DNA of 64,000 nt from Nematopogon swammerdamellus (Eukaryota; Arthropoda; Insecta; Lepidoptera; Adelidae): assembly GCA_946902875.1 (NCBI GenBank), contig OX336345.1:6851395-6915394 (forward strand), read 5' to 3'. The translations under genes and the position numbers were made by a program. The notes below the pieces were generated by a model, which saw nothing but the letters and a program-made list of their open reading frames with translations, ran no database searches and was not told the origin of the DNA. Of the stretch, positions 40,855-51,223 are shown piece by piece (within the stretch, counting starts at the first letter, position 1; each line of letters opens with the position of its first letter).

Positions 40855-41165
40855 ACCGTATGGAGCCGCTGCTTAAAAATAATAGCATTGCATATCTCCC
40901 CGAGCAAGTAGTAAAAGGTGACTAAGGGATAGGAACAAGATACCGTGCTAAATGGTGACAGGATGGCCAACTCTCACCTGGGCACGGTTCTCGAGTTATG
41001 CAGCAGGTGGGTCTTCATCCATTACTTGATGTTTGATAGGTTATCTTGTGCGAATAATTTGCGAAACATGGCGGTCGGTGTTGTGCTGTAGTTTGGCAGA
41101 GTCCTTGCAGCACAACACCGATTACGCTTACCCGATCGGGATACAGCTTGTGGTTTGTATGTATG
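40855..41165 (+). mobile_element. family C copy, full length
   Basis: CCGTATGGAGCCGCTGCTTA, TCTCCCCGAGCAAGTAGTAA, GTGCTAAATGGTGACAGGAT, CACCTGGGCACGGTTC, GCAGCACAACACCGATTAC and CGGGATACAGCTTGTGGTTT, then GTATGTATGATA. Confidence 0.85.
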
Positions 41166-41680
41166 ATATTTTGCATTATAATTTCTATGTTTGATCTTCA
41201 AAATAACAATTGAATTGAAATAAATAACAACGAAATCCGCCGTCAAATTAATAAACCAAAAATAATCCGCAAGATGGCGCAACCGCAAGACGTCGAATAT
41301 AATCTCTAATTCAATTGTGCTAAAGACAAACCGGAGAAGTCGGGAGAAGTGAAAATAACGTAAAAAAGTCAAGATGCGAGATGTAATAAGAGAGATAACT
41401 CCATGCAATTACCAGGGAGCGGAGTGCTGCGTTGGCTAAACTGAAATCGGCGGCGACTTTTGCAAATATGCAGGGATGGTATTACTTAAATATACGTAGC
41501 ACGGCACAGCGGTACAGTGTGTTTGGAAAATATGCGGAAGTAAATTTAATGTTAATTGCATCGTGGAAACAAAAATATACATAGATATACCAAATTTGAG
41601 TATGCAAAGATAGCATTTGTTAAACCCGATTGCGCCAACGAAGACTTAACAAGAAAACAAGTAAGTAGTAAGTCCTTAAT
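41166..41680. other. unassigned AT-rich stretch
   Basis: A minus frame (41022-41408, 128 codons) starts here and runs into the C repeat, so it cannot be a conserved protein. Nothing else is recognised. Confidence 0.4.
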
Positions 41681-41732
41681 TAGAAAAATGCAAATCGAAA
41701 ATCATTGGAAAAAATCGATTTGCATTTTTCTA
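41681..41732. repeat. perfect 18-bp hairpin
   Basis: TAGAAAAATGCAAATCGA (41681-41698) and its exact complement (41715-41732) flank a 16-nt loop. The arms contain ATGCAAAT, an octamer-type sequence, probably by chance. Confidence 0.88.
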
Positions 41733-41764
41733 TTTAAAAATATATATAAATAACGAGTACGTGC

Positions 41765-42175
41765 TTAGTACTAACATATGGACATAAAAAAAGTAGTAAG
41801 TCCATTTATGCTAATCTTATAGACAGTTACGATAAGAAAGTAAGTCACGCCAAAGGTGAAATCCTGTCATTAAAATCCTAAGATGACTTAAAATTAAGTC
41901 TGCTTGTTCGGCCGTTTAACTTTCTAACAGTCACTTATGAAAGATCAAATTGACATCTGTCATACAGAGCGAATGAGTAGCGTTAGCTGTGTGTCAAACG
42001 ATTTGTTTAGGTACTATTAAGGCGTTAATTTATACAATCTAGTGCTATTTCTGCCTTCTTAACTTTGAAAGATAGAGAAGACACTTCGATAGAAAAAACT
42101 TATAGTCGTAAGTGAATGGGCCTTTAGAGATATTTGAGTCTGTGTTGGCGCAATCGGGCCTTACTGAATGGAACA
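41765..42175 (+). mobile_element. family X copy, most continuous
   Basis: AAAGTAGTAAGTCCATTTAT, GCCAAAGGTGAAATCCTGTC, GTTCGGCCGTTTAACTTTCT, AAATTGACATCTGTCATACA, TATACAATCTAGTGCTATTT, GAAGACACTTCGATAGAAA and GTGTTGGCGCAATCGGGCCTT. No insertions interrupt it, so it shows the ~400-bp arrangement of the family. Confidence 0.7.
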
Positions 42176-42279
42176 ATTTATTACTTAGAAAGCTTTTGTG
42201 TTTTAACTCTATGGCAAAATAAACACTTTGAATTATCTGATTTTTGAATTCTTTGAAATTCTTCCCACAAATTGATACA

Positions 42280-42375
42280 TACTGTTTTCTGAAATTTCAT
42301 TAACTAACATTTTATCGTTTTATGGACTACTGTTTTCTGAAATTTCATTAACTAACATTTTATCGTTTTATGGAC
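42280..42375 (+). repeat. exact 48-bp tandem duplication
   Basis: Two identical copies, 42280-42327 and 42328-42375, each from TACTGTTTTCTGAAATTTC to CGTTTTATGGAC. No mismatch, so recent or an assembly artefact. Confidence 0.97.
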
Positions 42376-42439
42376 GTAATCTCGCTAGGAGAGTCTGCTT
42401 TGGACGAAGGTAGACCTGAAACTTGGTCACCTTTTTTCA

Positions 42440-42850
42440 TTTAGTTGTCAAGGTACCTTGATCACATACATGGGTTTTTGGTAGTGTGTACCTCGATTAC
42501 CTGTGGACCGCGTATACCTTGATTAAGTGAATTGTTGGGGAGTACTTATCTTGGTTACGTGAATTATTGGGCCGTGTCTACCTTGATTGCGTGAATTGTT
42601 GGGTCGTGTCTACGATTGCGAGAATTTGTTGGGTCGTACCTACCTTGGTTACGTGAATTATTGGGCCGTGTCTACCTTGATTACGTCAAATTGTTGGGTT
42701 GTGTCTACGATTACGAGAATTTCTTGGGTCGTACCTACCTTAGTTACTTAAATTGTTGGGTCGTGTTTACAATGACGAGAATCGATGGGTAGTACCTATT
42801 TGAACGTTTGAGTCGTGTAAAGTGACCATTGACCAGTGACCATTAAGTAA
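42440..42850 (+). repeat. degenerate minisatellite, ~37-bp unit
   Basis: Repeated TACCTTGATTACGTGAATTG / TTGGGTCGTGTCTAC modules, with a higher-order period near 105 bp joining a CTTGATT, an ACGATTGCGAGAATT and a CTTGGTTACGTGAATT variant. It ends near ATGGGTAGTACC. Unit homogeneity falls toward both edges. Confidence 0.8.
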
Positions 42851-45075
42851 TCAGTTCGTATGTAAAGGATAGATTTTTTCTCTGTCACCTCCGGAACCCT
42901 CCTGTATCATCGCTCGCTTGGTCCAAGGCGAGATGTTGGCACGCTGCGACACTAAACGATATTATCTCCCGAAAGAGGCCAACCATTATTTTTTGATAGC
43001 GATCACTTAAATTGGTGTGAGAATTACAAAGGGTCTCTTAAGTCCCACCGAGGGCGCCTGCGTCTAGAATATTTGATAACAGTCACGCCACTCTCGAATT
43101 CCTAAAAGTAGCTGAGTTAAAAGTTTTAAATTCTTCTCGCGTATTCTGAAGTATTTTAACATGCAATGTTAGACCTGCAGAATATTTTGAGATCGATATA
43201 TTTTAACCAGTATAGGTCTTCCTTAGTGACTCAATAAAATAAACCAAACGTATTTTAAATAAAGGTGTTTTTGTGTTATTTTAAGAACTTCGATGTATTT
43301 TTGCATGTGACATAGAATGCTTTATTTGAATTTATTTTATTTTTTAGATTACATTTTTATGTAGTGTTTTTGCACATTTAAGGAATTATTTTTATTTTTG
43401 GTTGTCTTTTTCGTTTTCATTTTCTTAACTTTTATTATAATTTTCGTATGTATAAATGTTGTTTTATTTAGCCTCTAAGTAGAAAGTTCAAGTTCCACCA
43501 GGACTTACTTTTAATTTAGTTTTTACGTTCCTTGTATTATGGTGTTCTCTGCCAAAAAAAAAGACAACACATCTACACACATTTCCACAATTTCATGAAT
43601 ATATCTGATATGAAATTTTATCATCGAAATAACCTACAACTTACTCCCATCTATTTGTTCTACATACGTTCTAGATAGGATTCCTTTTGCTCTCAGCGAA
43701 CGTCGTATCGCCTCGGCTGCCGCCAGTTGCTCAGAAATCAGTTTAATAAGAAACGTAGAGATAACGAATCTAATCTGTGTGGCGGCAGGCGGAGTCGGGA
43801 AGGCAGTGGCGGTAGCGCCTGGCTACGTTCCAGTACAGTCAAATCTATAAACAGAGAGTTGAATTCTATATAATCACAGAGTTGACTATAATATTAGCGT
43901 ATAGTTGATTTCTATATCAGCTGGGTTCTATATCAGCGGCTCGTTGCCGGTTAATAATTTAATATTTACTTATATATAATTTAGAAACTAAAAAGTAAGA
44001 AATGTATTAATTGTGTATATTTTTATATTGAATATGTATAAATAATTAATATAAATATTATAGAATGAAAATGTGAAAATAAAGACATAACAATAGTAGG
44101 TACAATAATAAAAAAACGTAATATAGTATTTATTTTATGATTACTGGCTCCTCCATTGTTATTTTAATCTAAATTATTTCAAAACTCGAATTTCGAAAAT
44201 CCTTTCATTACCTTACTTAGTAGGGTAGGAATAAATCCGTTCAGATTGAAATAACAGCACTGAAATAAGCGTCGGTCGAAAGAGCTATGAAAAATTGTCA
44301 GTTTTTTTTTTCAGTCCTTTCCCTGGTATGCTATCATGACACATATTATTATAATCTGTATATTATCGTGAGCTGATATTACCGTTTTGATTTCATGAAA
44401 TCATTGCACGCACATCGCTAGCAAGACCCACACAGATCCAGTGACAGCCATTCGCCCTATCGTGCCATTGCGTTACAAAATCGACATATACGATCTGGGT
44501 CGGCCTCAATCCCGACCGCATCACCGAACCTTCCCAAATTAATGTACCCTGATAGCCCGGCGAGCTCTGCAATCAATGGAATAATTATGACGCATTGTGC
44601 CAGGCCGGTCGTTGGCTGAATTTGTAATTAGAAGGTTCGCCTGTGCTCTCATTACTATTCTAGAACACTGTATCATACCCTCGCTATCTGACGCCTATAC
44701 GACTAATACTTTTGGGCAAAGATTTGAATCGATAGATAAGGTAAAGCGCTCGAGAGTTCGTCACCGATTAGACATAACGGTGTGTGCGACTTTATGTACA
44801 GTGGGCATCAAGAATCGCATCAAAAGCTGCGTCATGTTAACAAAACGCTAACGTTCTCTGCACTCGCCCATCGGCGCGTTCCGTTCCGTTCTGACCTCTG
44901 ACCGAAATGAACTCTCAACACGCGCGTGACGCTGCGTCTGATGCGAAGTAGCCGCATGCGGCCATTTCATTGGTGACATTGTCTGTAGTGCGCCATGTTA
45001 GACTATGCCATATCTATCGATTTATATCTCTGCTTTTGGGTATGTGTATGCGAACTAGGTATTTACATAATTTTG
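42851..45075. other. longest unassigned stretch
   Basis: Contains GC-richer islets at 42890-43080, 43665-43840 and 44400-44960, separated by AT-rich sequence. 43850-43940 has repeats of GTTGA(A/T)TTCTATAT. 44210-44300 is a badly degraded S5 fragment (TAGTAGGGTAGG, GCACTGAAATAAGCGTCGG). An 84-codon plus frame at 44597-44851 shows no motif. Any host regulatory or coding sequence in this window could hide here, but none is demonstrable. Confidence 0.35.
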
Positions 45076-45308
45076 TCAGCCTCGGTAGACCGGGGGTGTC
45101 AGAAATTGGACAATTGAACTTGAATACCCAGGCGCGGTCAGAACTTGAATAAGTGACCGTCCGATCACGGACGCTGGCCGTTGTTCGTCTTATCCTAACT
45201 AGGGTAGTGTTTCATCTGTCCGGATTGGTACCGCCGCACTGAATGAAAGGTCGGTTGAAGCAGCTATGTAAATAAATAGTTAGTGTTATCCGACTAGTTC
45301 AGTGTACC
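45076..45308 (+). mobile_element. S5 SINE 5' portion, interrupted by L1
   Basis: TGTCAGCCTCGGTAGACCGG, a diverged head with GCGCGGTCAGAACTTGAATA, GTGACCGTCCGATCACGG, a shortened central domain, GGTACCGCCGCACTGAATGA and CCGACTAGTTCAGTGTA. The rest of the SINE resumes at about 45576. Confidence 0.82.
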
Positions 45309-45575
45309 TTGTCCCAAGTGTATCAGTGTTCGACATACCGCGCATGCGTACCAATCGGTACTGCAGATCATTCCTCCACAGAACTGGTAAACTGGAATGC
45401 TCTTCCTGCCTACATATTCCTTCAATAGAGGTCTAAATAGGCGCCTGTCAGGTCGGTATGGCGTTCGCAACCCCAGCGTGCGACCGAATGGTCATGGGCT
45501 TCGTGAGACATCTTAGGTGCCGCTATCACTAGGCGCCACATATCGTGCTTTCTATAAAAAAACCTAGCCGGAACG
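45309..45575 (+). mobile_element. L1 3' end inserted in S5
   Basis: CGCATGCGTACCAATCGGTA, CTCCACAGAACTGGTAAACT, GGTCTAAATAGGCGCCTGTC, CGTGCGACCGAATGGTCATG and CATATCGTGCTTTCTATAAA with an A run. It is 5'-truncated and directly separates two halves of one SINE. Confidence 0.82.
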
Positions 45576-45660
45576 ACCAGAGCAAAGCACTGGTATGGCA
45601 CCTATTTTTTTACGAAGGTGTTATGGGCTGACGTCACGGGTGTAGTAAGTTGATGTATAA
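45576..45660 (+). mobile_element. S5 SINE 3' portion, resumed
   Basis: AGCCGGAACGACC, AAAGCACTGGTATGGCACCT, GGTGTTATGGGCTGACGTCA and GTAAGTTGATGTA. It completes the copy starting at 45076; the A tail is lost. Confidence 0.78.
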
Positions 45661-46164
45661 TATTATGTGAATGATGGTGGTAATATGCCCGTCGGCGTCT
45701 TGTTTACTTTATTTTGTTTGTGTTTCTTATAAGTGTTCATAATTAAGTCAGGTTTACTGGCAGAGATTGCCTTAGGTAATAAGTCTTTTGTAAAATGTTG
45801 TATTGGAAAGCAATAAAGTATATTCTATTCTATTATATTATATTCTATGTAGCAGTCGTAACAGGTTCCTCAAAATTTTTTATGACATCACCAATGTGAT
45901 CCCATTAAATTATTAAATGTCGCGCCCATTGTCTCGCGCAAGAGTTCTTAAAAAATATATATTAAAACCACATAACTATACGAAGTAAACCACGGCCTAG
46001 CTGAGAGACTGGCACTATTAATCTTAAAATAACAGAACATAATAACAAGATTCGTTGTCCTCAACACAAGTAAGCGTGGCTCCGCTCACTTTAACTCCGC
46101 TCATATCAGTCGCCTTTCATTACTGTCACGGGAAGCATCAAGCTTAAAAATTATAAATTATTAT
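45661..46164. other. unassigned stretch
   Basis: A local ATTCTATTCTATTATATT repeat lies near 45820. 46065-46100 has GTGGCTCCGCTCAC, a transposon-end-like scrap. No gene is seen. Confidence 0.35.
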
Positions 46165-46231
46165 TGTACCGTGTTGGGCCGGTACAATGCCCCACTGCAT
46201 CTCTCCCCGTGTATGTCTGAAAAGGCGACTA
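46165..46231 (+). mobile_element. family C 5' fragment
   Basis: TGTACCGTGTTGGGCCGGTA, CACTGCATCTCTCCCCGTGT and AAAGGCGACTAAGGGATA, then an abrupt switch to S5. Confidence 0.75.
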
Positions 46232-46486
46232 AGGGATATGACTCCCTTCTTATATTAATAGGTGGTAGGGTTTAACCCGCCCGGGTTGTTACCACAACAC
46301 TGAATGAAGGGTCGGTCGAAACGGCTATGTAAATAGTTTGTGTTTTCCGTCCAGTTCAGTGTAGCCGGGACTACCGAAGAGAAGCACTGACGTGGCACCA
46401 AGTTCACCCGGTGTTATGGGCTGACATCACGGATGATGTAGGTGATGATGTAGCCAACCGTGTAAGTTTCCATAAAAAAAAAAAAA
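46232..46486 (+). mobile_element. S5 SINE, headless copy
   Basis: Starts at CTCCCTTCTTATATTAATAGG, i.e. at the central-domain start. It continues with GTAGGGTTTAACCCGCCCGG, GTCGGTCGAAACGGCTATGT, CGTCCAGTTCAGTGTAGCC and CACCCGGTGTTATGGGCTGA, ending TTTCCATAAAAAAAAAAAA. A GATGATGTAGGTGATGATGTAG expansion marks this copy. Confidence 0.9.
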
Positions 46487-47024
46487 TCCATTATTATCAC
46501 GGTGCAAAAACGATATCCGCACAGAGAATTTGTATAAAATTTTTAAATATAACTTGGAGGTATGAATGTATCTGTAGTCAAACATCTTTTGCATGAGAAT
46601 GTGGCTACACTGGTCTTCATACTAATAAGTCATCGCGCCACTTCTAACTCGCTTTTTAAAGTTCTGTGCTTAATAAAAGCGACCTCTAAACGAGTTATTG
46701 ACATGTAGACCGCGTTTACACTAGACGTGCTACCTTGACTGATGACTTCCTGTAACCTGGGACTACGCACCGACTTCAAAAAGGCCGAAAAAACATATTT
46801 TCATATTCTAAGGGCTCTCTTTCATTCATTAATGAGACGAGATGAAAGGAAGAGCATGTAGGAGTCAGGTGTCTGATTTATAGAGACGGAAGAGAGAAAC
46901 AAAGGGTTAAATTTCGAGACACGTAAGATATGAAGTTTTTATTATGCGTAAAAAAACTGATCATTGTTTGTTTTGGAATAAACAACGCTTCTTACTTTAG
47001 GGGACTTTTTTATTTACATAGATG
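46487..47024. other. unassigned stretch
   Basis: No gene or repeat is recognised. Confidence 0.35.
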
Positions 47025-47120
47025 GTGATCATCGGCCTGTATCGGTCCACTGCTGGACATAGGCCTCTCCCAAAGCACGCCACTACACGCGGCCTTCCGC
47101 TCTTCTCATCCCATCATCAC
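47025..47120 (-). mobile_element. L3 LINE 3' end
   Basis: GATGGTGATCATCGGCCTGT, ATCGGTCCACTGCTGGACAT, AGGCCTCTCCCAAAGCACGC and ACGCGGCCTTCCGCTCTTCT. The minus strand encodes the GRV...ALGEAYVQQWTDTG-type end with its tail. Confidence 0.8.
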
Positions 47121-47248
47121 GTGGTATCCCATCATTTGGGGTAAGGAGAGGAACCGGACTAATACTTTGCTATGGAGTTCACCGAACACCATAGTAAAGT
47201 ATTAGTACAAGATAACCACCAAGCAGCGAGCAAGGCAACTGAATTTTT
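47121..47248 (-). mobile_element. family C fragment, divergent
   Basis: CACGTGGTATCCCATCATTTG, GGTAAGGAGAGGAACCGG, AAAGTATTAGTACAAGATAA and CACCAAGCAGCGAGCAAGGC. Internally it carries a different inverted repeat (ACTAATACTTTGCTATGG / ACCATAGTAAAGTATTAGT). Confidence 0.6.
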
Positions 47249-47322
47249 AATGTAATCAAGTATGGGTGGCTGAGTTTGAGGCGTCAAAGCACATGCTCCG
47301 ACCAGCCAATATCACCTATCCT
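47249..47322 (-). mobile_element. ST SINE 3' fragment
   Basis: TTTTTAATGTAATCAAGTAT, GGGTGGCTGAGTTTGAGGCG and CATGCTCCGACCAGCCAATA, ending at ATCACCTATCC. Confidence 0.75.
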
Positions 47323-48261
47323 TCACGGCTCAAAGTTCGCACAGATTCCGTACAAAGATCGTAGATCTGTAAAATTTTACTTATTACAATTGGCTTGAAA
47401 GACTTTAAAGAAATCACAAATACTTATAGTAGATACTGAGCCGCGGAAAAGGGATAAGGCTGGTAGATTTTTTCATTTAGCACATTTTTTGCACTTGCTG
47501 ATTTTAGACTGACGAGACCGTTGCCTAGTCATACGGCATGGATCTAAAATTTGTTATTCTGGCTCTAGCTAGACATTCTGTTAGCCCGAAATATCTAATA
47601 CCAAGGATATTAAACATGTTAATTTACCTTTTTATCTCCAAAAACCTATACCATTCCTTTCCCAAACACAAGCAGATGAGCAGCATTCCAACACGCTTTG
47701 TCAAAATATGAAACCGTATCGCTCGATCGCTGTAAATGACCACGTTTTCTCAGAACGTCTTTTAAGGTTTTACCAGAGCCAGAACAATGTCTTTTGTTCG
47801 CTGTCGCCAAACACGTATGTAAATCAAAAGCGTCGCTCGCATGATTTACCGGTTGCATTATGGATTCACGAAAAGGAATAAAAATGCTCTCATCCGCTCC
47901 CAAACTCTGTCGTGGTGGTAATATTTAACGTCGGGGATTAATGGACCGAGATATCGTGCGACAAATCGTACTCTCGCGAGACAAACTTGTACGGATGTCC
48001 AAAATGTGTCCTGTCCCTTTCGGTGCCTGAGGTATGAACACTTGTGCCCATTTCCTGTGTGGCCAATTTGCTCTGTCCTAAAACCTTTTGTGTGCGTCAT
48101 TTGACAACAGTTCAATCCATTTACTGCTGATCGGTGGCAATCTTTTCATCGATTGATGGGAGGTTTTTGCCTGCGGCTGGAATCGCGTGCGTTTCGATTT
48201 TGATACTTAAATATATCAAGTCAAATCAACAACAATTTGTAAAAGTTTATTACAAAGATAT
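47323..48261. other. unassigned stretch with two overlapping minus-strand frames
   Basis: 47646-47903 and 47858-48115 (85 codons each, minus, different frames) overlap by 46 bp. Their composition (e.g. KTLKDVLRKRG, CSYLRHRKGQ) is protein-like but unrecognised. If real, a frameshift or intron would have to connect them. Confidence 0.25.
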
Positions 48262-48571
48262 GTTATACCCACAGAGCATGAAATGCGCGAGCCCGCCCCT
48301 ACTAGAGGCGCCGTCAGCGCGTTTTCTCTACAACGCCGTTGAAGCCTGTGGGCGTGGCCTATGACTTACATATGTGTGTTGTGTGTGTGCATTTGTTTGG
48401 TGCGTGTGCCGCACTTGCTCCTCTTTGTGTGTAGTGTCGATACTAGCACACACACACACATACGAAGCGCTAGCAGCTCAGCGTACGGTTATTGGGTTTC
48501 AAATATCATCGCTTAGGGCGCCTCTAGTAGGGCGCGCGGGCGGTAGGTATTTGATGCTCTGTGGTTATACC
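48262..48571 (+). mobile_element. hAT-like MITE, copy 2, perfect 8-bp duplication
   Basis: The element spans 48270-48563 (294 bp), starting CACAGAGCATGAAATGCGCG and ending TTTGATGCTCTGTG. The flanks GTTATACC at 48262-48269 and 48564-48571 are identical. Interior sequence (GTTGAAGCCTGTGGGCGTGG, CTTACATATGTGTGTTGTG, TTGTGTGTAGTGTCGATACT, CGAAGCGCTAGCAG) matches copy 1. Confidence 0.93.
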
Positions 48572-49177
48572 TAAGTCATATTAAAAATCTAAAGATACAC
48601 AGTTTATCTAATTATAAAAATTCGTTAGTGCAAAAACAATAGTCAATATTCTTAGGTAAAATGATCGTGAGCTAACGCATTCTTAAGAGTGTAATAAATA
48701 TTTTTAATTAACATTTGTTTAATTTTGCCGTTTAAAATTATTATCTTCAAAATGTGTATGTCTAATGATTATAGTTTATTATAAAATTAACGTACATTCG
48801 TGTGGGACTCGACTAAAACAGTCAGACTAACTAAATTCTGTTTTGCTGTTATTATTATTATTTATATTATGTACTCGTATTGATGTACTGAGATTGTTTC
48901 CAGTTCATTTCAGAGAACTACGATCTCTTTCTCGTAACCATATTTTGCTAAATCGTAAAATGTTTCTATATAATCCCTTCCGTTAAACGCTGCGATAGTG
49001 GACCGCGACAGTTTCGACAAAGCCAAAGTTGGCCAAAAAGTTGCTGCCAACAAGCTTAGCCAGCTCGTCTCTGTTCGGGACCTGAAAATGGCGCCAAATT
49101 TATCTACCCTTAGAGAGCCAATTTTAGGATAAGCGGGCTTGTGCGCCACATGTTGACAATTAATTCAATGATAATTC
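48572..49177. other. unassigned stretch
   Basis: 48910-49149 is open on the minus strand for 79 codons (SRSTIAAFNGRDYIETFYDL) without a recognised family. The rest is AT-rich. Confidence 0.3.
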
Positions 49178-49434
49178 GATAAAATCCCTTGCCCCTTACT
49201 AGGTGGTAGGCTCAAATTGTAGCCGACTGGGTTGGTACCACCATACTGGATGTAAGATGGCCGCATAGCAGCCTCGGTTGTGTTCTCCTCTAGTCCAGTA
49301 TAGCCAGCAATCCAGGGAATTCTCCGGTATGGCACCTGCCTTCTCGGAGGTGATATTGACTGGTCGGAGCATGCGCTTTGGCCCCTCCGACTCAGCCACC
49401 CATTCCGGATTACATAAAAAAAAACTGATAAAAT
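49178..49434 (+). mobile_element. ST SINE, headless copy with 8-bp duplication
   Basis: The copy begins at CCCTTGCCCCTTACTAGGTG (49186) and ends CCGGATTACATAAAAAAAAA near 49424. GATAAAAT flanks it at 49178-49185 and 49427-49434. The duplication shows that a head-less RNA, not a later deletion, was inserted here. Confidence 0.92.
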
Positions 49435-49507
49435 GTCAAATGATAAGTCTGATGGTTGAAACGCTGGTATTTATGCCAGAGGTTGGAGGTTCGAAGCCCA
49501 GTTTTTG

Positions 49508-49662
49508 TGCGGCGAGTGGCCGAGTGGTTTGAGCATCGGCTTTTCATGCGAGAGGTCCGAGGTTCGAATCCGGTCTACGTGCATAGCTAAACCTGCTGCT
49601 TCACCGTTCGGAACCGGTGTAAAACTGTAGGTCCCTTCCCTTGCCCCTTACTAGGTGGTATT
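49508..49662 (+). mobile_element. ST SINE head and start of central domain
   Basis: GCGGCGAGTGGCCGAGTGGT, TTGAGCATCGGCTTTTCATG, CGAGAGGTCCGAGGTTCGAA, CTGCTTCACCGTTCGGAACC and GTAGGTCCCTTCCCTTGCCC, stopping at TACTAGGTGGTA, where a C repeat follows. It is the complement in structure of the headless copies. Confidence 0.9.
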
Positions 49663-49985
49663 ACTACCAATTACTGTGTGGGGCCGGTACTTAAAAATAA
49701 TAACCCCACTGCATTTCTTCCCGTACATGTTGTAAAAGGTGCCGTGCTAAAGGGCGACAGGATAGCCACCTCTTTACACCTTTGCACGTTCTTTTCATCA
49801 TGCAGCATGTTGGTCTGCGTGCCTTACTTGCTGCTTGAAAGTAGTGCTGATCTTATCCTAATACATTGCTAAGCATGTTGTTCGGTGTTGTGCTGTAAGT
49901 TATAAGAGTACTTGCAGCACAACACCGATTGCTCTGCTTACTCCGATTGACGGGATGCAACGTGTGGTATGTATGTGTGTATGTA
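49663..49985 (+). mobile_element. family C copy, full length
   Basis: ACTGTGTGGGGCCGGTACTT, CACTGCATTTCTTCCCGTAC, GCCGTGCTAAAGGGCGACAG, CTTGCAGCACAACACCGATT and GACGGGATGCAACGTGTGGT, then GTATGTGTGTATGTA. Confidence 0.87.
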
Positions 49986-50424
49986 ATCAAATTTCTTATG
50001 TAAAATAATGTCAATTAAAAAAATAATAAATTAATTACTGAGTTTAAGTTTTCGGTTAGTATTTTGTATAAATTATTGCTCTCATCGTGTCTGTCGTCGA
50101 CCTACTGCGGTCATTCGGTATGTAAGTACAGCATCACGACCAACTCTAAACTTCTAGCTTAATGGCATCCCCTGGACCGCGGCTAACTCCAGCCCACTAG
50201 TTAACTAATTAGTAAATTGAGAGCAAGTTGTTTATATTTCTTGATGCCTACAGGCCAGAATTACTAACATTTGGCTATATAAATGTGGCGAAAATTTAAT
50301 TTTGTCTCTTTGGAGTGTTTAGCCTTGAAGTTTAATTTCATTTATTTGTGTGTGTGTAGTGTTGGCTGGATAGACACAAATACTGTATGTATTGCTCCAA
50401 AAACATTTTATACACTTTTAATTT
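49986..50424. other. unassigned stretch
   Basis: No gene or repeat is recognised. Confidence 0.35.
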
Positions 50425-50775
50425 GTCAGCCTACGGTAGCACGGTGGAGCGATGGATCGACATACGATCGTGAAAGATAAGCACGCGGTCAGACCTTCGA
50501 TGGGTGACCGTTCAACCGTTAAGACTGACAGTGGACTGGTTTCCAGGTGAAACTGTAGGTCCCTTCCCTTCTTACCTTAATCGGACCAGATTGGTACCAC
50601 CGAATCGCACAGAATGAAAGGTTGATAGAAAATAAAGTTCGAAGGTATTTTCCGTCCAGCTCAGTGTAGCCGGCACGGTCAAAGGACAGCTCTGACACGC
50701 CACTTAGTTTTTATAGGCGCATAGGTGTAGTATAGGTTATGTAGCCAACCGTGGCAGGTTCCTTATAAACATATA
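50425..50775 (+). mobile_element. S5 SINE, old full-length copy
   Basis: GTCAGCCTACGGTAGCACGG, a diverged head with CGCGGTCAGACCTTCGATGG and GTGACCGTTCAACCG, GACTGACAGTGG, CTGTAGGTCCCTTCCCTTCT, a deletion in the TAGGTGGTAG segment, CCGTCCAGCTCAGTGTAGCC, GTAGCCAACCGTGGCAGGTT and CC. It is among the most diverged copies, so probably among the oldest. Confidence 0.82.
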
Positions 50776-50818
50776 TCTTTTAAAGATTTCTTCTAGTCAA
50801 CCTTTGGATATGACAACC

Positions 50819-50873
50819 TTATGTAAGAAGAATATCCATGGGTAGAAAACCCATGTATATTCTTCTTACGTAA
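50819..50873. repeat. hairpin with ~23-bp arms
   Basis: TTATGTAAGAAGAATATCCATG pairs with CATGTATATTCTTCTTACGTAA around a loop at about 50843-50849. Two mismatches. Confidence 0.8.
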
Positions 50874-50892
50874 TATTAATATGATGGAAAAT

Positions 50893-51223
50893 GTCGCAGT
50901 AATATTATAAGATCAGTATAATTATAATTTTACGAGTAAAATTATAATCTTTCGTATTATTGTGAGTCAAAGAAAAAATTGACAATCTTACTGGTTCATT
51001 TTAGCATAATCATAATTTTACTCGACTAATTTACTTACTAAATATCTATGCAATAAATCAATAAAATTGTGACAAACTACATTCTTTTTAAAGTAAAATT
51101 GTCATTATTCTAAAATTAACCAGTAAGATTGTGAATTTTTGTTTTGACTCACAATAATACGAAACATTATCATTTTACTAGTAAAATTATAAAATTTTAC
51201 TGATTTTATAATATTACTGCAAC
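50893..51223. mobile_element. 331-bp MITE-like element with long inverted repeats
   Basis: GTCGCAGTAATATTATAAGA at the left matches the complement of TTATAATATTACTGCAAC at the right. Similarity continues ~90 bp inward through TTTTACGAGTAAAATTATAA and TTTCGTATTATTGTGAGTCA. Each arm also contains its own short palindrome (TTTTACGAGTAAAA). Target duplication is not clear, so the superfamily is unassigned. Confidence 0.82.

Noticed and set aside
41681..41732. Octamer-type regulatory site pair
   Set aside because: The ATGCAAAT words occur only as the arms of a perfect hairpin, which explains them without a regulatory role.
47646..48115. A minus-strand gene of ~150 codons
   Set aside because: Two 85-codon frames overlap in different phases; no motif, no clear splice sites and no start context. 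Kept only as a remark.
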